A DNA stretch of 64,000 nt, from assembly GCF_001277345.1 (NCBI RefSeq), contig NZ_LIUT01000001.1, positions 638,448 to 702,447 of the forward strand, in the 5' to 3' direction. This stretch comes from Paenibacillus solani (GTDB lineage: Bacteria > Bacillota > Bacilli > Paenibacillales > Paenibacillaceae). Under the pieces are notes generated by a model. It did not search any database. It saw nothing but the letters and a program-made list of their open reading frames with translations, and was not told the origin of the DNA. The position numbers were made by a program, and so were the translations under genes. Below are positions 8,174 to 16,890 of the stretch, in pieces; the stretch's first letter is position 1; the number at the start of each line of letters is the position of its first letter.

Positions 8174-8245
8174 CTGGAGGGACTGGCCTTAGTTTATGAG
8201 ACAGGAATCAAACTCTTTAAAGTATTAAGCAACCAGTTGCCGTAA
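8174..8245 (+). CDS. Possible 23-residue small protein with a CTG start
   Basis: A strong GGAGGAG site (8162-8168) is followed five bases later by CTG and an open frame of 23 codons ending TAA at 8245 (LEGLALVYETGIKLFKVLSN then QLP). A terminator-like hairpin with a T-rich tail begins inside its last codons. TTGAAC (8113) and TAATAT (8134) lie upstream with a short 15-base gap. No canonical start codon is in frame, so this may be a relic. Confidence 0.25.
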   Translation: MEGLALVYETGIKLFKVLSNQLP

Positions 8246-8278
8246 TCGATCTGACGAGTGGTTGTTTAGTTTTGTTTT
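8227..8278 (+). terminator. Possible terminator downstream of the 8174 short frame
   Basis: A 9-bp stem AAGCAACCA/TGGTTGTTT with a 23-base loop is followed by AGTTTTGTTTT. Confidence 0.45.
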
Positions 8279-8512
8279 AATATGAGACGGGTTACATTTT
8301 CAAACTTAATGTATATTCAGACCCTTAACCGTAGCTGCATTGTTTACCGATAGGTTATAAACAGTATCAATTAGATTATTTCATAAAAATATGTATACTT
8401 TTACCTGTTAATCACTTATATGAAATAGTATTATTTTACTAGGAAATAAGTCTTGGTGTTATCAATAGATGAACCATGCTGCCTAGATTCTACTCAAAAG
8501 GAGAGTGCTTGA

Positions 8513-9469
8513 ATGAAAAAGAAGGTTATAATCATTACCACTCTGCTGCTTACACTTATCTCTTCAAGTGTAAGTGCGGACGCAAGAAAGAACGTTGTTG
8601 TCGATGGACAAGCCATTCTATTTGATCAAAATCCTATTGTTGTTAACGGTACTACTTTAGTTCAGTTCACACCTGTGTTTAAGAGGTTGGGAATAACCTC
8701 ATCCTGGGATCAGCAGAAGAAGCAAGTTGTTGCATCTAAAGGTGGAACTAAAATTATCCTTAATGTTGGTAACAAAACTGCATATGTAAACGGTTCACCC
8801 ATTCAACTTCAAGTCGCACCTACCGTTGTAGGGGGAAAAGTATTCGTACCATTAAGATTCATCAGTGAGGCGACGGGAGCATCATTGAACGTCAAAAACA
8901 ATGGCAATATTATTGAGGTATTTAGTGGCAATGGTAATAATTTTACAAGTGCTCCTTCTGTAAACCAAACGTACGTACCGCCGACCAAACCAGTGACTCA
9001 GCCTTCTAAACCTAGTTCGTCAACACCCACACCTCAACAACTCCAAACCTATCTAAATCAAAATCATTCTATATTAGTCTCGGGTAGCAGTGCTTATGAC
9101 GTATCGTATGATGCAGTTGTCAATGATAAAATGATTGTAGGCGTAAACTTTGATTTCGAAAACTACAAAACTCTAATCAATAATGCAATAGATGAAACTC
9201 ACATTTTCAAACTAATCAAGCCTGTCGCACAAGACCTACAAACCAAATATGGCGCATACGATATAAACTTTATTTTGTACTTAGATTTTGACTCTCCAAT
9301 CTATACTGATGTCTTTGGCTCCCAGAATATTGATGTCTTAAGTAATGGGTATTATCACATTCGTAAATCGAGTTTCTTTTTAAGCTATATTGCAACAACT
9401 AGAGAGTTTGACGGTTATTTCATCGACAATGAAGATGACTTGATCCCTATGTATAATACTACCTACTAA
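8513..9469 (+). CDS. Secreted protein with a copper-amine-oxidase N-terminal (stalk) domain
   Basis: The 318-residue protein opens with a signal peptide (about residues 1-22, cleavage after VSA). A copper amine oxidase-like N-terminal domain follows at about 28-135 (VVVDGQAILFDQNPIVVNGTTLV, then VPLRFISEATGASL), a module used for cell-surface attachment in Bacillota and not itself an enzyme. A Pro/Thr/Ser-rich linker spans about 145-175. The C-terminal domain (176-318) is not recognised. AAAGGAGA precedes the ATG. By eye the gene is clearly richer in A and T than its neighbours, and a decayed transposase follows, both signs of acquisition. Confidence 0.8.
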   Translation: MKKKVIIITTLLLTLISSSVSADARKNVVVDGQAILFDQNPIVVNGTTLVQFTPVFKRLGITSSWDQQKKQVVASKGGTKIILNVGNKTAYVNGSPIQLQVAPTVVGGKVFVPLRFISEATGASLNVKNNGNIIEVFSGNGNNFTSAPSVNQTYVPPTKPVTQPSKPSSSTPTPQQLQTYLNQNHSILVSGSSAYDVSYDAVVNDKMIVGVNFDFENYKTLINNAIDETHIFKLIKPVAQDLQTKYGAYDINFILYLDFDSPIYTDVFGSQNIDVLSNGYYHIRKSSFFLSYIATTREFDGYFIDNEDDLIPMYNTTY

Positions 9470-9527
9470 AAAAGTGCCCCCTAAATTCTGGGGGGGAGCC
9501 TTATTCATCAAATGTGTATTTGGGATT

Positions 9528-9880
9528 GAAGTGCACCCCTTAGAATAACATTGGAAAACCCTGGGTTGACCGATGAATTCTAGTGGGTGCATTTTTAATG
9601 GCTACTAAAAGTCATAAGTTTAAGGTTTAGGAACTGAAAATGGAGATTTTCGGCCTCCACGTAAAGGGAAAATGGACGTATTCAGCAGGTCAACGTTCGG
9701 TAGGGGAATACAAGATTAAGATCGGATGAAGCTGTGGATGTGCAAAAATAACGTGTCGTTTACCTATTGGATCAAAGAGGAAGGAGAAAGTAATATTTAG
9801 ACGCAGCCATATGTTCAGTAGTTGAATCGAGAGAACACGATGGGAACTTGAAATTTGGATGCATGGCATATGTGTAACGG
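9528..9880 (+). pseudogene. Decayed IS3-family (IS150-type) transposase orfA remnant
   Basis: An imperfect terminal-repeat-like stretch TGCACCCCTTAGAATAAC (from about 9532) is followed at 9598 by ATGGCTACTAAAAGTC. Reading across several frames gives pieces of a Paenibacillus-type OrfA: MATKSHKFKV, LHVKGKWTYSAG, KIRMKLWMCK, YLLDQRGKEKVIFRRSH and LNRENTM. Stops (TAG at about 9629) and several frameshifts separate them, so no protein can be made. No intact orfB and no matching right end were found. Family assignment rests on motif memory and the frames are reconstructed by eye. Confidence 0.6.
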
Positions 9881-10453
9881 TTGATGTTCGTGATGTGAAT
9901 CATTTAGGCTATTGTCGTCGCGATCCTAACGCAAGTGTATTCTGTGGCATTCAGGTGCTGATCGGTACAGCGGCTTTATTGGGCGAGGGGCGCGATGCCC
10001 ATTGAATAAGCCCCTTGATCATGGGATGGGTATGTAGTTTTATTCATGCTTGCCTACCAGATGAAAGGACGAGCGGTTCGAGCTAAGCACGGTAATCCAA
10101 CCGGGTTGATCCGGCATCTAGTCTAAAGAGGTACAGCGAAGATTTGAAATACTCCTGATTGCACGAACAAGAGTATCGCTCTCTATTTACATGAAGAAAT
10201 CGGAGCGGGTTAGTGTTTGGCGATAGTTAAAGGATGGTTTGCAGAAGCTTTAGAGCAAGTGGGGGGCTGCGTTGCCTTAAAGGACTCAGGATCTATTAAT
10301 TGAGGGAAAACGCTCGCCCTTTGTGTCCGTTAAATTCTAAATTAGCCATATTTGCTGAAATAACGAATCTACGGTTCGTTGAAGTTTGTGTTCTGTTTGG
10401 GATGTTGGGGAACTGCTATGGAGGTCATATGTCTGACTGTACCTTAGAAGAGA
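9881..10453 (+). other. Non-coding stretch, probably transposon debris
   Basis: No open frame of credible coding quality is present. An imperfect hairpin at about 9971-10014 (GGCTTTATT...AATAAGCC with GGGC/GCCC) stands out. Short peptide-like pieces near 10150-10250 might be further transposase debris but could not be assigned. Confidence 0.5.
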
Positions 10454-10540
10454 GACGCCCTCTGCAGGCCGACTGTGATATTATCCTCCCGAAGCGTATG
10501 CTCCGACGAGCCCCCTTGGGGTTTTCATCCTCACGGGACA
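10454..10540 (-). repeat. Cloverleaf-like repeat, unit B2 (inverted copy)
   Basis: Read on the minus strand it starts GTCCCGTGAGGATGA, carries hairpin 1 as AACCCC-AA-GGGG, hairpin 2 as CGGAGC-ATAC-GCTTCG and a degenerate hairpin 3, and fades out near 10454. It lies directly after unit B1. Confidence 0.75.
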
Positions 10541-10549
10541 CAAAAAAAA

Positions 10550-10640
10550 CGTCCCAGTCGGGGTACGGCCTTCCAGGCCGACTGCGAAGTCATCCTTCCG
10601 AAGCTTATGCTCCGACGAACCCAACCTGGGTTCATCACCC
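10550..10640 (-). repeat. Cloverleaf-like repeat, unit B1 (inverted copy)
   Basis: On the minus strand it carries hairpin 1 as GAACCCA-GGT-TGGGTTC, hairpin 2 as CGGAGC-ATAA-GCTTCG, hairpin 3 as CGGCC-TGGAA-GGCCG and the terminal CCCGACTGGGACG. The C-to-A and G-to-T changes in hairpin 1 compared with R1 keep the pair. Its 5' end has lost the CGTCCC start. Confidence 0.8.
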
Positions 10641-10654
10641 TTCTGGAATACGCA

Positions 10655-10688
10655 AAGAAGCCGCAAATTTTAACATTGGCGGCTTCCT
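10655..10688 (-). terminator. Terminator of tRNA-Arg copy 2
   Basis: On the minus strand GAAGCCGC pairs with GCGGCTTC across a 14-base AT-rich loop, followed by TTTG. It starts about nine bases after the tRNA. Confidence 0.65.
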
Positions 10689-10694
10689 TATTTA

Positions 10695-10768
<74 letters not shown>

Positions 10769-10792
10769 ACAGAATTTTTTCAAGCAAAAAAT

Positions 10793-10821
10793 ATATTATC
10801 ATATACCTTGGGAGAATACAA
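10793..10821 (-). promoter_or_regulatory. Sigma-A promoter of tRNA-Arg copy 2
   Basis: On the minus strand TTGTAT (10816-10821) and TAATAT (10793-10798) are 17 bases apart, about 25 bases upstream of the tRNA. Confidence 0.7.
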
Positions 10822-10966
10822 CCATTTTTTTATCACCATGAATTTGAAGTCACAAGATTATGAGTCCATCCTTCCGGGTTATATTGATAAGGTATAATGG
10901 GAGCTACGTACATATGGGATATTTTATCAATGCTGAGCGACTGAAAGCTTGTCATTAATTCGCTTT

Positions 10967-10995
10967 TTTAAACTTGGCATTACATATGCTATAAT
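10967..10995 (+). promoter_or_regulatory. Probable extended -10 promoter for the 11035 gene
   Basis: TATAAT at 10990-10995 is preceded by TGC, an extended -10. The -35 candidate TTTAAA, 17 bases upstream, is weak. This would give a leader of about 35 bases. Confidence 0.5.
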
Positions 10996-11034
10996 CAACG
11001 AAAAATAAAACAGGACCAGAAAGGAGGTGTCCTT

Positions 11035-11964
11035 ATCAAGGACTCTTACTCCCAAGAACAAGAGGACAAGAACATCATCCTGTTTCCGAAGACGCTGGAT
11101 TATTACCAGATTCAGCTTACGGTTATGCTCGAGAATGAACGTTATGGCGAGGCGATGGAAGTTCTTCGTTTTTTGCTGAAGTGCGGCGGACAGAATGAAC
11201 GGAATTATGATGAGTGGAAATCCCTTCTTGAATGGCTGGAAGCGGCATTTCCGGAGCAGGCGGCACCTCGCTCAGCTGACGCTGAACCCGATCCAGAAGA
11301 GGAACCGGATGAAGCGGATATGGCAAAGCAATTGGTTAAGGAAAAAGCAGCTCAGGATGCCGGATATGCCGACAAGCTGCTGGACTCTGTGATGAACGGC
11401 CCCTTGACAGAACAGACCATTTTGGCGCTGGAGCAGCTTGCCTATTTGGAGCGTCCGGAAATCGATGCGGTATTGGTGGAGTGGCTCCACGATACGCCCC
11501 TTCACCCGCTTTTACAATTTCGGGTGCTTCAAACTCTCCGAAGAAGAGGAATGGAAGGGCAGGTTCGTCTTCACCGTGGACAAGAAGCCGTTGAGATTGA
11601 GATTGAAACGGTACCCCTGGATCCGGGAGGATTTCCAGCTGCAATTTCGAAAATATTGGAGCGCGTTGCAAATCAGACCGAGGTGCATGAGCCGACGCTG
11701 TTTTATTTTGCCCAGGAATTATGGTCCCAGTTCATTATGGCGATTTATGGAACCGAGGATTACCATTCGATGCTGGATGAAGAAGAATCGACATTGGATA
11801 TTTGGGCGGCAGCGCTTCATGATATCGTGTCGGAGAGTCTGAAGGGGTTTCGAAATGAAGATGAGATTCGCCCGCTGTACGGCATAACAGACACCATGCG
11901 ATTCCGCTATGAGGGGGCCTATCGGTCTCTTAAGCAATTTGTGGCTGCAGGTGTGGAGGATTAG
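11035..11964 (+). CDS. Conserved helical protein upstream of tig (YsoA-position), apparent AUC start
   Basis: The soluble acidic protein is about 309 residues, largely helical, with an acidic linker (about residues 83-95) and repeat-like helical pairs. By position before tig it matches B. subtilis ysoA, a TPR-type protein of unknown role. The first ATG in frame is at 11125 and has no ribosome site. The frame upstream of it is plainly coding (SQEQEDKNIILFPKTLDYYQ) and contains no ATG, GTG or TTG back to the stop at 10969. The only codon well placed after the strong GGAGG at 11023-11027 is ATC at 11035. That ATC forms the loop of a perfect GTCCTT/AAGGAC hairpin. A sequencing error is the alternative. 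Confidence 0.75.
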   Translation: MKDSYSQEQEDKNIILFPKTLDYYQIQLTVMLENERYGEAMEVLRFLLKCGGQNERNYDEWKSLLEWLEAAFPEQAAPRSADAEPDPEEEPDEADMAKQLVKEKAAQDAGYADKLLDSVMNGPLTEQTILALEQLAYLERPEIDAVLVEWLHDTPLHPLLQFRVLQTLRRRGMEGQVRLHRGQEAVEIEIETVPLDPGGFPAAISKILERVANQTEVHEPTLFYFAQELWSQFIMAIYGTEDYHSMLDEEESTLDIWAAALHDIVSESLKGFRNEDEIRPLYGITDTMRFRYEGAYRSLKQFVAAGVED

Positions 11965-12010
11965 CACGAATTGGAAAACGTTTACCGCATCGTAGCATAA
12001 GGGTTCGCCC

Positions 12011-12039
12011 TTGAAAAAGAATATAATGTTGTTTATACT
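12011..12039 (+). promoter_or_regulatory. Sigma-A promoter of tig
   Basis: TTGAAA (12011-12016) and TATACT (12034-12039) have a 17-base spacer, about 70 bases before the tig start. Confidence 0.85.
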
Positions 12040-12109
12040 ATAGTGGTTATTCGGTACGTGATACATTATTACGTCGACCACGTGAATTATTTTGGAGGGG
12101 AAAGCATAA

Positions 12110-13438
12110 ATGAAAGCAACTTGGGAAAAAATAGAGAAGAACCTTGGTGTTCTTGAAGTTGAGGTAGATGCAGAACGCGTTGCATCCGCTCTTGACAAAG
12201 CTTTTAATAAAGTAGCAAAAAAAGCAAATGTACCTGGATTCCGCAAAGGTAAAGTGCCTCGGCCGGTTTTTGAAGCTCGTTATGGTGTTGAGAGCTTGTA
12301 CCAGGATGCCATCGACATCCTTCTTCCGGAAGTATACGGCGAAGCTGTAGAACAGGCAGATATCTTCCCTGTGGATCGTCCGGATGTGGAAATCGAGCAA
12401 TTCGGCAAAGGTCAATCTTTCAAGTTCAAAGCTAAAGTAACCGTGAAGCCGGAAGTTAAGCTTGGCGATTACAAAGGTATCGAAGTAGCACCTGTAACTG
12501 CTGAAGTTTCTGATGAGGAATTGACTGAAGAGTTGGAGCGCTTGCAGCAGCGTCATGCGGAGCTTACTGTTATCGACGAAGGAGCTTCCCAATCGGGCGA
12601 TATCGTCGTGATCGACTTCGACGGTTCTGTTGATGGTGTTCCTTTCGAAGGCGGACAAGCTGAGCGCTATTCTCTCGAGCTTGGAAGCAACAGTTTCATC
12701 CCTGGTTTTGAAGATCAAGTTGTCGGTATGGCAACAGGGGACTTCAAGGACGTGGAAGTTACATTCCCTGAGACATATCACGCTGAAGAGTTGGCTAACA
12801 AACAAGCCGTCTTTAAAGTGAAAGTACATGAAATCAAGCGCAAGCAGCTTCCTGAGCTGGATGATGAATTCGCTAAAGACGTTAGCGAATTTGATACGCT
12901 TGACGAGTACAAGGAAGATCTGAAGAAGCAGCTGCTGGCTCGTAAGGAGCAAGAAGCTCAAGGCGTTCGCGAGAACGAAGTTGTTGAAAAAGCAGCAGCA
13001 AACGCTGAAATTGAAATTCCAGATGCTATGATTCAATCCGAAGTTCAAAACATGATGCGCGATTTCGACAACCGTCTTCGCCAGCAAGGCATGAACTTGG
13101 AAATGTTCCTTAGCTTCTCCGGTCAAAGCAATTCCGATCTGGAAGAGCAAATGAAGGACGATGCGGCTAAGCGTGTTCGCAACAATCTCGTTCTGGAGCA
13201 AATCGCAAAAGAAGAGAAGCTTGAAGTTTCCGAAGAGGAAATCAACAAAGAGCTCGAAAACATGGCTGACACGTATAAGCGTCCCGTTGATGAAATCCGC
13301 AGCATTCTAGGTGCTAATGGATCCCTTGACAGTCTTCGTGAAGAATTGCTTCTTCGCAAAACGATCGACTTCTTGCTTGAGAACAGCGTAGAAGGCGCAC
13401 CTGTTGAGAAGAAAGAAGATGCAGCATCTGAAGAATAA
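12110..13438 (+). CDS. tig: Trigger factor, ribosome-associated chaperone and prolyl isomerase
   Basis: Binds the ribosomal exit tunnel via L23 and shields nascent chains; it also has peptidyl-prolyl isomerase activity. The 442 residues fit the family length. The ribosome-binding signature GFRKGKVPRPV is at about 43-53, the FKBP-like domain at about 160-245 (GDIVVIDFDGSVDGVPFEGG), and the C-terminal helical arms follow. GGAGGGG precedes the ATG. It opens the protein-quality cluster tig-clpP-clpX-lonB-lon but has its own promoter and terminator. Confidence 0.97.
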   Translation: MKATWEKIEKNLGVLEVEVDAERVASALDKAFNKVAKKANVPGFRKGKVPRPVFEARYGVESLYQDAIDILLPEVYGEAVEQADIFPVDRPDVEIEQFGKGQSFKFKAKVTVKPEVKLGDYKGIEVAPVTAEVSDEELTEELERLQQRHAELTVIDEGASQSGDIVVIDFDGSVDGVPFEGGQAERYSLELGSNSFIPGFEDQVVGMATGDFKDVEVTFPETYHAEELANKQAVFKVKVHEIKRKQLPELDDEFAKDVSEFDTLDEYKEDLKKQLLARKEQEAQGVRENEVVEKAAANAEIEIPDAMIQSEVQNMMRDFDNRLRQQGMNLEMFLSFSGQSNSDLEEQMKDDAAKRVRNNLVLEQIAKEEKLEVSEEEINKELENMADTYKRPVDEIRSILGANGSLDSLREELLLRKTIDFLLENSVEGAPVEKKEDAASEE

Positions 13439-13473
13439 TAAATAGGCGTCTGCAAGGTCGCCTCACATTCGAT

Positions 13474-13507
13474 AAGGCACGTACATATCATGCGTGCCTT
13501 ATTTTTA
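13474..13507 (+). terminator. Terminator of tig
   Basis: A perfect 8-bp stem AAGGCACG/CGTGCCTT is followed by ATTTTT. Confidence 0.85.
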
Positions 13508-13710
13508 CCTAACAATAGCCAATTGGGTACTAGTTATGACATGAAATGGTTATTAAATTCGACATACATAAACAGGACAAGCAGGCTGGATATAATCCAA
13601 GCGAAATTCATAGGATGTAAAAAGGGTTAAAAAATGACATGGAGCTTTGAACATGTTAGAATAACTTTTGTAACGCTGCAGTATATTTTCAAGGAAAAGA
13701 GGTTGGTCGC

Positions 13711-14301
13711 ATGAGTCTTGTACCTATGGTTGTTGAGCAAACCAGTAGAGGCGAAAGATCTTACGATATCTACTCAAGATTACTGAAGGATCGCATTATT
13801 TTCCTCAGCAGTGCGATCGATGACGATGTTGCCAATCTTGTTATTGCCCAGCTGCTGTTTTTGGCTGCGGAAGATCCGGAAAAGGATATCTCTTTGTACA
13901 TCAATTCCCCTGGCGGTTCGGTAACGGCCGGGATGGGTATATATGATACGATGCAGTTAATTAAGCCAGATGTGTCAACCATTTGTGTTGGCATGGCCGC
14001 CAGCATGGGATCATTGCTGCTTACAGCCGGAGCACCAGGCAAGCGCTATGCTCTTGAGAACAGTGAAGTAATGATTCACCAGCCGCTCGGGGGCATTCAA
14101 GGTCAGGCATCTGATATCCAAATCCATGCAGATTGGATCATCAAGACCAGACATAAGTTGAATCAAATCTATGTGGATCGTACAGGTCAGCCCCTTGAAA
14201 AAATCGAACGCGATACGGACCGCGACTTTTTTATGAGCGCGGACGAAGCGAAGGCGTACGGTATTATCGATGATGTTCTGTCTTCACCGACCAAATCTTA
14301 A
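13711..14301 (+). CDS. clpP: ATP-dependent Clp protease proteolytic subunit
   Basis: Serine protease that forms two stacked heptameric rings and degrades substrates fed by ClpX or ClpC. The 196 residues match the family. Ser98 in GMAASMGS and His123 in MIHQPLGG are two of the catalytic triad, with the Asp expected near residue 172 (ERDTDRD). No propeptide is evident. The ATG follows GAGGTTGGTCGC. clpX starts 15 bases downstream, so the two are co-transcribed, unlike in B. subtilis where clpP stands alone. No obvious CtsR operator was found upstream. Confidence 0.97.
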   Translation: MSLVPMVVEQTSRGERSYDIYSRLLKDRIIFLSSAIDDDVANLVIAQLLFLAAEDPEKDISLYINSPGGSVTAGMGIYDTMQLIKPDVSTICVGMAASMGSLLLTAGAPGKRYALENSEVMIHQPLGGIQGQASDIQIHADWIIKTRHKLNQIYVDRTGQPLEKIERDTDRDFFMSADEAKAYGIIDDVLSSPTKS

Positions 14302-14315
14302 GGGGTGGTAAAAGC

Positions 14316-15581
14316 ATGTTTAAATTTAACGATGACAAAGGGCAGCTGAAATGCTCCTTCTGCGGTAAATCCCAGGAGCAGGTCCGCAAGCTTGTTGCGG
14401 GGCCCGGTGTTTATATATGCGACGAATGCATTGACTTGTGTTCCGAAATCGTCGAGGAAGAGCTTGGCCATGAAGAAGAAGTGGATCTGAAGGATATTCC
14501 GAAACCACGTGAGATTCGGGACATTCTGGATCAATACGTAATCGGACAGGATCAAGCGAAGAAATCTCTTTCTGTTGCCGTTTATAACCACTATAAACGT
14601 ATCAACACCCAGAGCAAGATTGAGGATGTTGAACTGCAAAAGAGTAATATTTTGATGCTTGGACCTACAGGTTCCGGTAAGACATTGCTTGCCCAAACGA
14701 TGGCTAAGATTCTCAATGTTCCGTTTGCTATTGCAGATGCAACTTCACTGACCGAAGCCGGTTATGTGGGTGAGGATGTTGAGAACATTTTGCTGAAGCT
14801 GATTCAAGCTGCGGATTATGACGTGGAAAAAGCGGAACGCGGCATTATCTATATTGATGAGATCGATAAAGTGGCCCGTAAATCGGAGAATCCATCCATT
14901 ACGCGTGACGTTTCCGGTGAAGGGGTTCAGCAGGCTTTGCTGAAAATCTTGGAAGGAACCGTTGCATCTGTACCTCCGCAAGGTGGCCGCAAGCATCCGC
15001 ACCAAGAATTTATCCAAATCGATACGACAAACATCCTGTTCATTTGCGGTGGCGCATTTGACGGATTGGAGCAATACATTAAACGTCGGATCGGTAAGAA
15101 GGTTATCGGGTTTAATGCTTCCGGCGAAAGCCAGAAGGAATTGAAACCAGGTGAGTACCTCACGATGGTCCTACCTGAAGATCTGCTTAAATTTGGATTG
15201 ATTCCCGAGTTCGTTGGACGTTTGCCAGTAGTATCTACCCTTGAGCCGCTGGATGAAGCTACATTGGTGCGTATTCTGTCCGAGCCGAAAAACGCTTTGA
15301 CGAAACAATACCAAAAGCTGCTTGAGTTTGACAACGTCAACCTCAAATTTGAGCCAGGCGCTCTTGAAGCGATTGCCCGTGAAGCGATTAAGCGAAACAC
15401 TGGTGCACGTGGACTGCGCTCCATTATTGAAGGCATCATGCTTGATGTGATGTATGAAGTGCCGTCCAGAGACGACATCAAGGATTGTGTCATTACGGAG
15501 CAGGTTGTTCGGGATAAAATTATCCCAGAACTTCAAGTCAAAAGTGACGAAGACGACAAGAAACAAGAAGAAAGCGCCTAA
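14316..15581 (+). CDS. clpX: ATP-dependent Clp protease ATP-binding subunit ClpX
   Basis: AAA+ unfoldase that recognises substrates and threads them into ClpP. The protein has 421 residues. The N-terminal C4 zinc finger (CSFC...CDEC, residues about 12-38) binds substrates and adaptors, Walker A is GPTGSGKT, Walker B is IIYIDEIDK, and the IGF-type loop that docks on ClpP is expected near KKVIGF. GGGGTGG precedes the ATG. Coupling to clpP with a 15-base gap shows the two are made together. Confidence 0.97.
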   Translation: MFKFNDDKGQLKCSFCGKSQEQVRKLVAGPGVYICDECIDLCSEIVEEELGHEEEVDLKDIPKPREIRDILDQYVIGQDQAKKSLSVAVYNHYKRINTQSKIEDVELQKSNILMLGPTGSGKTLLAQTMAKILNVPFAIADATSLTEAGYVGEDVENILLKLIQAADYDVEKAERGIIYIDEIDKVARKSENPSITRDVSGEGVQQALLKILEGTVASVPPQGGRKHPHQEFIQIDTTNILFICGGAFDGLEQYIKRRIGKKVIGFNASGESQKELKPGEYLTMVLPEDLLKFGLIPEFVGRLPVVSTLEPLDEATLVRILSEPKNALTKQYQKLLEFDNVNLKFEPGALEAIAREAIKRNTGARGLRSIIEGIMLDVMYEVPSRDDIKDCVITEQVVRDKIIPELQVKSDEDDKKQEESA

Positions 15582-15694
15582 TGCCCTTTAGGGTGTTAGA
15601 CGTGGAATAAATCTACGCTGATTCTCCACTTTCAGTTATGCCCAAAGGGGCTTGCTGGAGTGGAGCTTTGGCGTTATATGGGAGAGATCGTACC

Positions 15695-16804
15695 ATGTTT
15701 TTGAGACAAGACACACGGCCTGTCAAGGTGGGGAACCTCACCATTGGGGGAAAGAACGAAGTCATTATTCAAAGCATGTGCACCACCAAAACCGCAGATG
15801 TGGAGGCAACCGTTGCGGAGATCCTTCGTTTGGAAGAAGCCGGATGTCAGATCGTCCGGGTAACGGTAAATAATGAGGAAGCAGCTGCGGCCATCAAGGA
15901 AATCAAGAAACGTATTCATATTCCACTCGTTGCCGATATCCATTTCAACTATAAGCTTGCACTGATTGCGATCGAGAACGGTATTGATAAGGTTCGGATC
16001 AATCCGGGGAATATCGGTAAGCGTGAGAAAGTTGAAGCTGTTGTGAAGGCGTGCAAAGAGAAGGGGATTCCGATTCGGATCGGGGTAAACGCTGGTTCCC
16101 TGGAGAATCATCTCCTTGAAAAATACGGATATCCTACACCTGAAGCTATGGTGGAGAGTGCTTTGTATCATATCGGCATCCTCGAAGAACTGGATTTCCA
16201 CGATATTATCGTGTCCCTGAAGGCATCGGATGTGCCGATGGCGATTGCAGCGTATACTAAGGCAGCGGAAGTAATTCCATATCCTCTTCATCTTGGAATT
16301 ACCGAAGCGGGTACTTTGTTCTCGGGTACTGTGAAGAGTGCTGCTGGTCTCGGCGCCCTGCTGTCGCTTGGTATTGGCAGTACGATGAGAATCTCCTTGA
16401 GTGCCGATCCTGTGGAAGAGATCAAAGTCGGACGGGAGCTTCTCAAATCCTTCGGTTTGATCTCAGATGCGGCCACCTTGGTATCTTGCCCGACTTGCGG
16501 ACGGCTTGATATCGACTTGTTCTCCATTGCCAATGAGGTTGAGGAGTACATCTCGAAGATTAAAGTGCCGATCAAGGTTTCCGTACTGGGTTGTGCCGTG
16601 AACGGTCCCGGCGAGGCCCGGGAAGCAGACATCGGTATTGCCGGTGCTCGCGGCGAAGGCCTGCTCTTCCGTTATGGTGAAATGATTCGCAAGGTTCCGG
16701 AAGAAACCATGGTGGAAGAGCTTAAGAAGGAAATTGATCATATTGTGAAGGTGTACGAGGAAACGGGCGAAATCCCGGGCCGCAAGCACAAATCCACGGT
16801 GTAA
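15695..16804 (+). CDS. ispG: 4-hydroxy-3-methylbut-2-enyl-diphosphate synthase (flavodoxin)
   Basis: Penultimate step of the MEP isoprenoid pathway: converts MEcPP to HMBPP with a [4Fe-4S] cluster. The protein has 369 residues. The iron-sulphur ligands are visible in CPTCGR and [11 protein letters not shown] near the C-terminus, with the TIM-barrel [12 protein letters not shown] in the N-terminal half. The ATG at 15695 has a GGGAGAG site; the open frame runs 19 codons further up without support. Its place between clpX and lonB is an insertion compared with B. subtilis, where clpX is followed by lonB. Confidence 0.96.
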   Translation: MFLRQDTRPVKVGNLTIGGKNEVIIQSMCTTKTADVEATVAEILRLEEAGCQIVRVTVNNEEAAAAIKEIKKRIHIPLVADIHFNYKLALIAIENGIDKVRINPGNIGKREKVEAVVKACKEKGIPIRIGVNAGSLENHLLEKYGYPTPEAMVESALYHIGILEELDFHDIIVSLKASDVPMAIAAYTKAAEVIPYPLHLGITEAGTLFSGTVKSAAGLGALLSLGIGSTMRISLSADPVEEIKVGRELLKSFGLISDAATLVSCPTCGRLDIDLFSIANEVEEYISKIKVPIKVSVLGCAVNGPGEAREADIGIAGARGEGLLFRYGEMIRKVPEETMVEELKKEIDHIVKVYEETGEIPGRKHKSTV

Positions 16805-16841
16805 GTTTGATCACTAAGTTATTGGAATATCCGCTTATATT

Positions 16842-16890
16842 AAAACGGCAGTCTCTGGGATTGGAGAGACTGCCGTTTTGTTGTTTTGTA
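16842..16890 (+). terminator. Terminator of ispG
   Basis: A perfect 15-bp stem AAAACGGCAGTCTCT with its complement and an 8-base loop is followed by GTTGTTTTG. Confidence 0.9.

Larger units (their letters stand above)
7961..8512 (+). other. Intergenic stretch without a confident gene
   Basis: Contents in order: a terminator after the GNAT gene (8019-8052), a GC-rich inverted structure (8053-8105: GTGGG/CCCAC, GCGGC/GCCGC, GCGCC/GGCGC), a possible very short reading frame (8174-8245) with a terminator-like hairpin (8227-8278), then about 230 bases of AT-rich DNA leading to the secreted-protein gene. Confidence 0.6.

Noticed and set aside
13510-13710. CtsR operator before clpP
   Set aside because: No tandem heptad GGTCAAA-type repeat was found in this gap.
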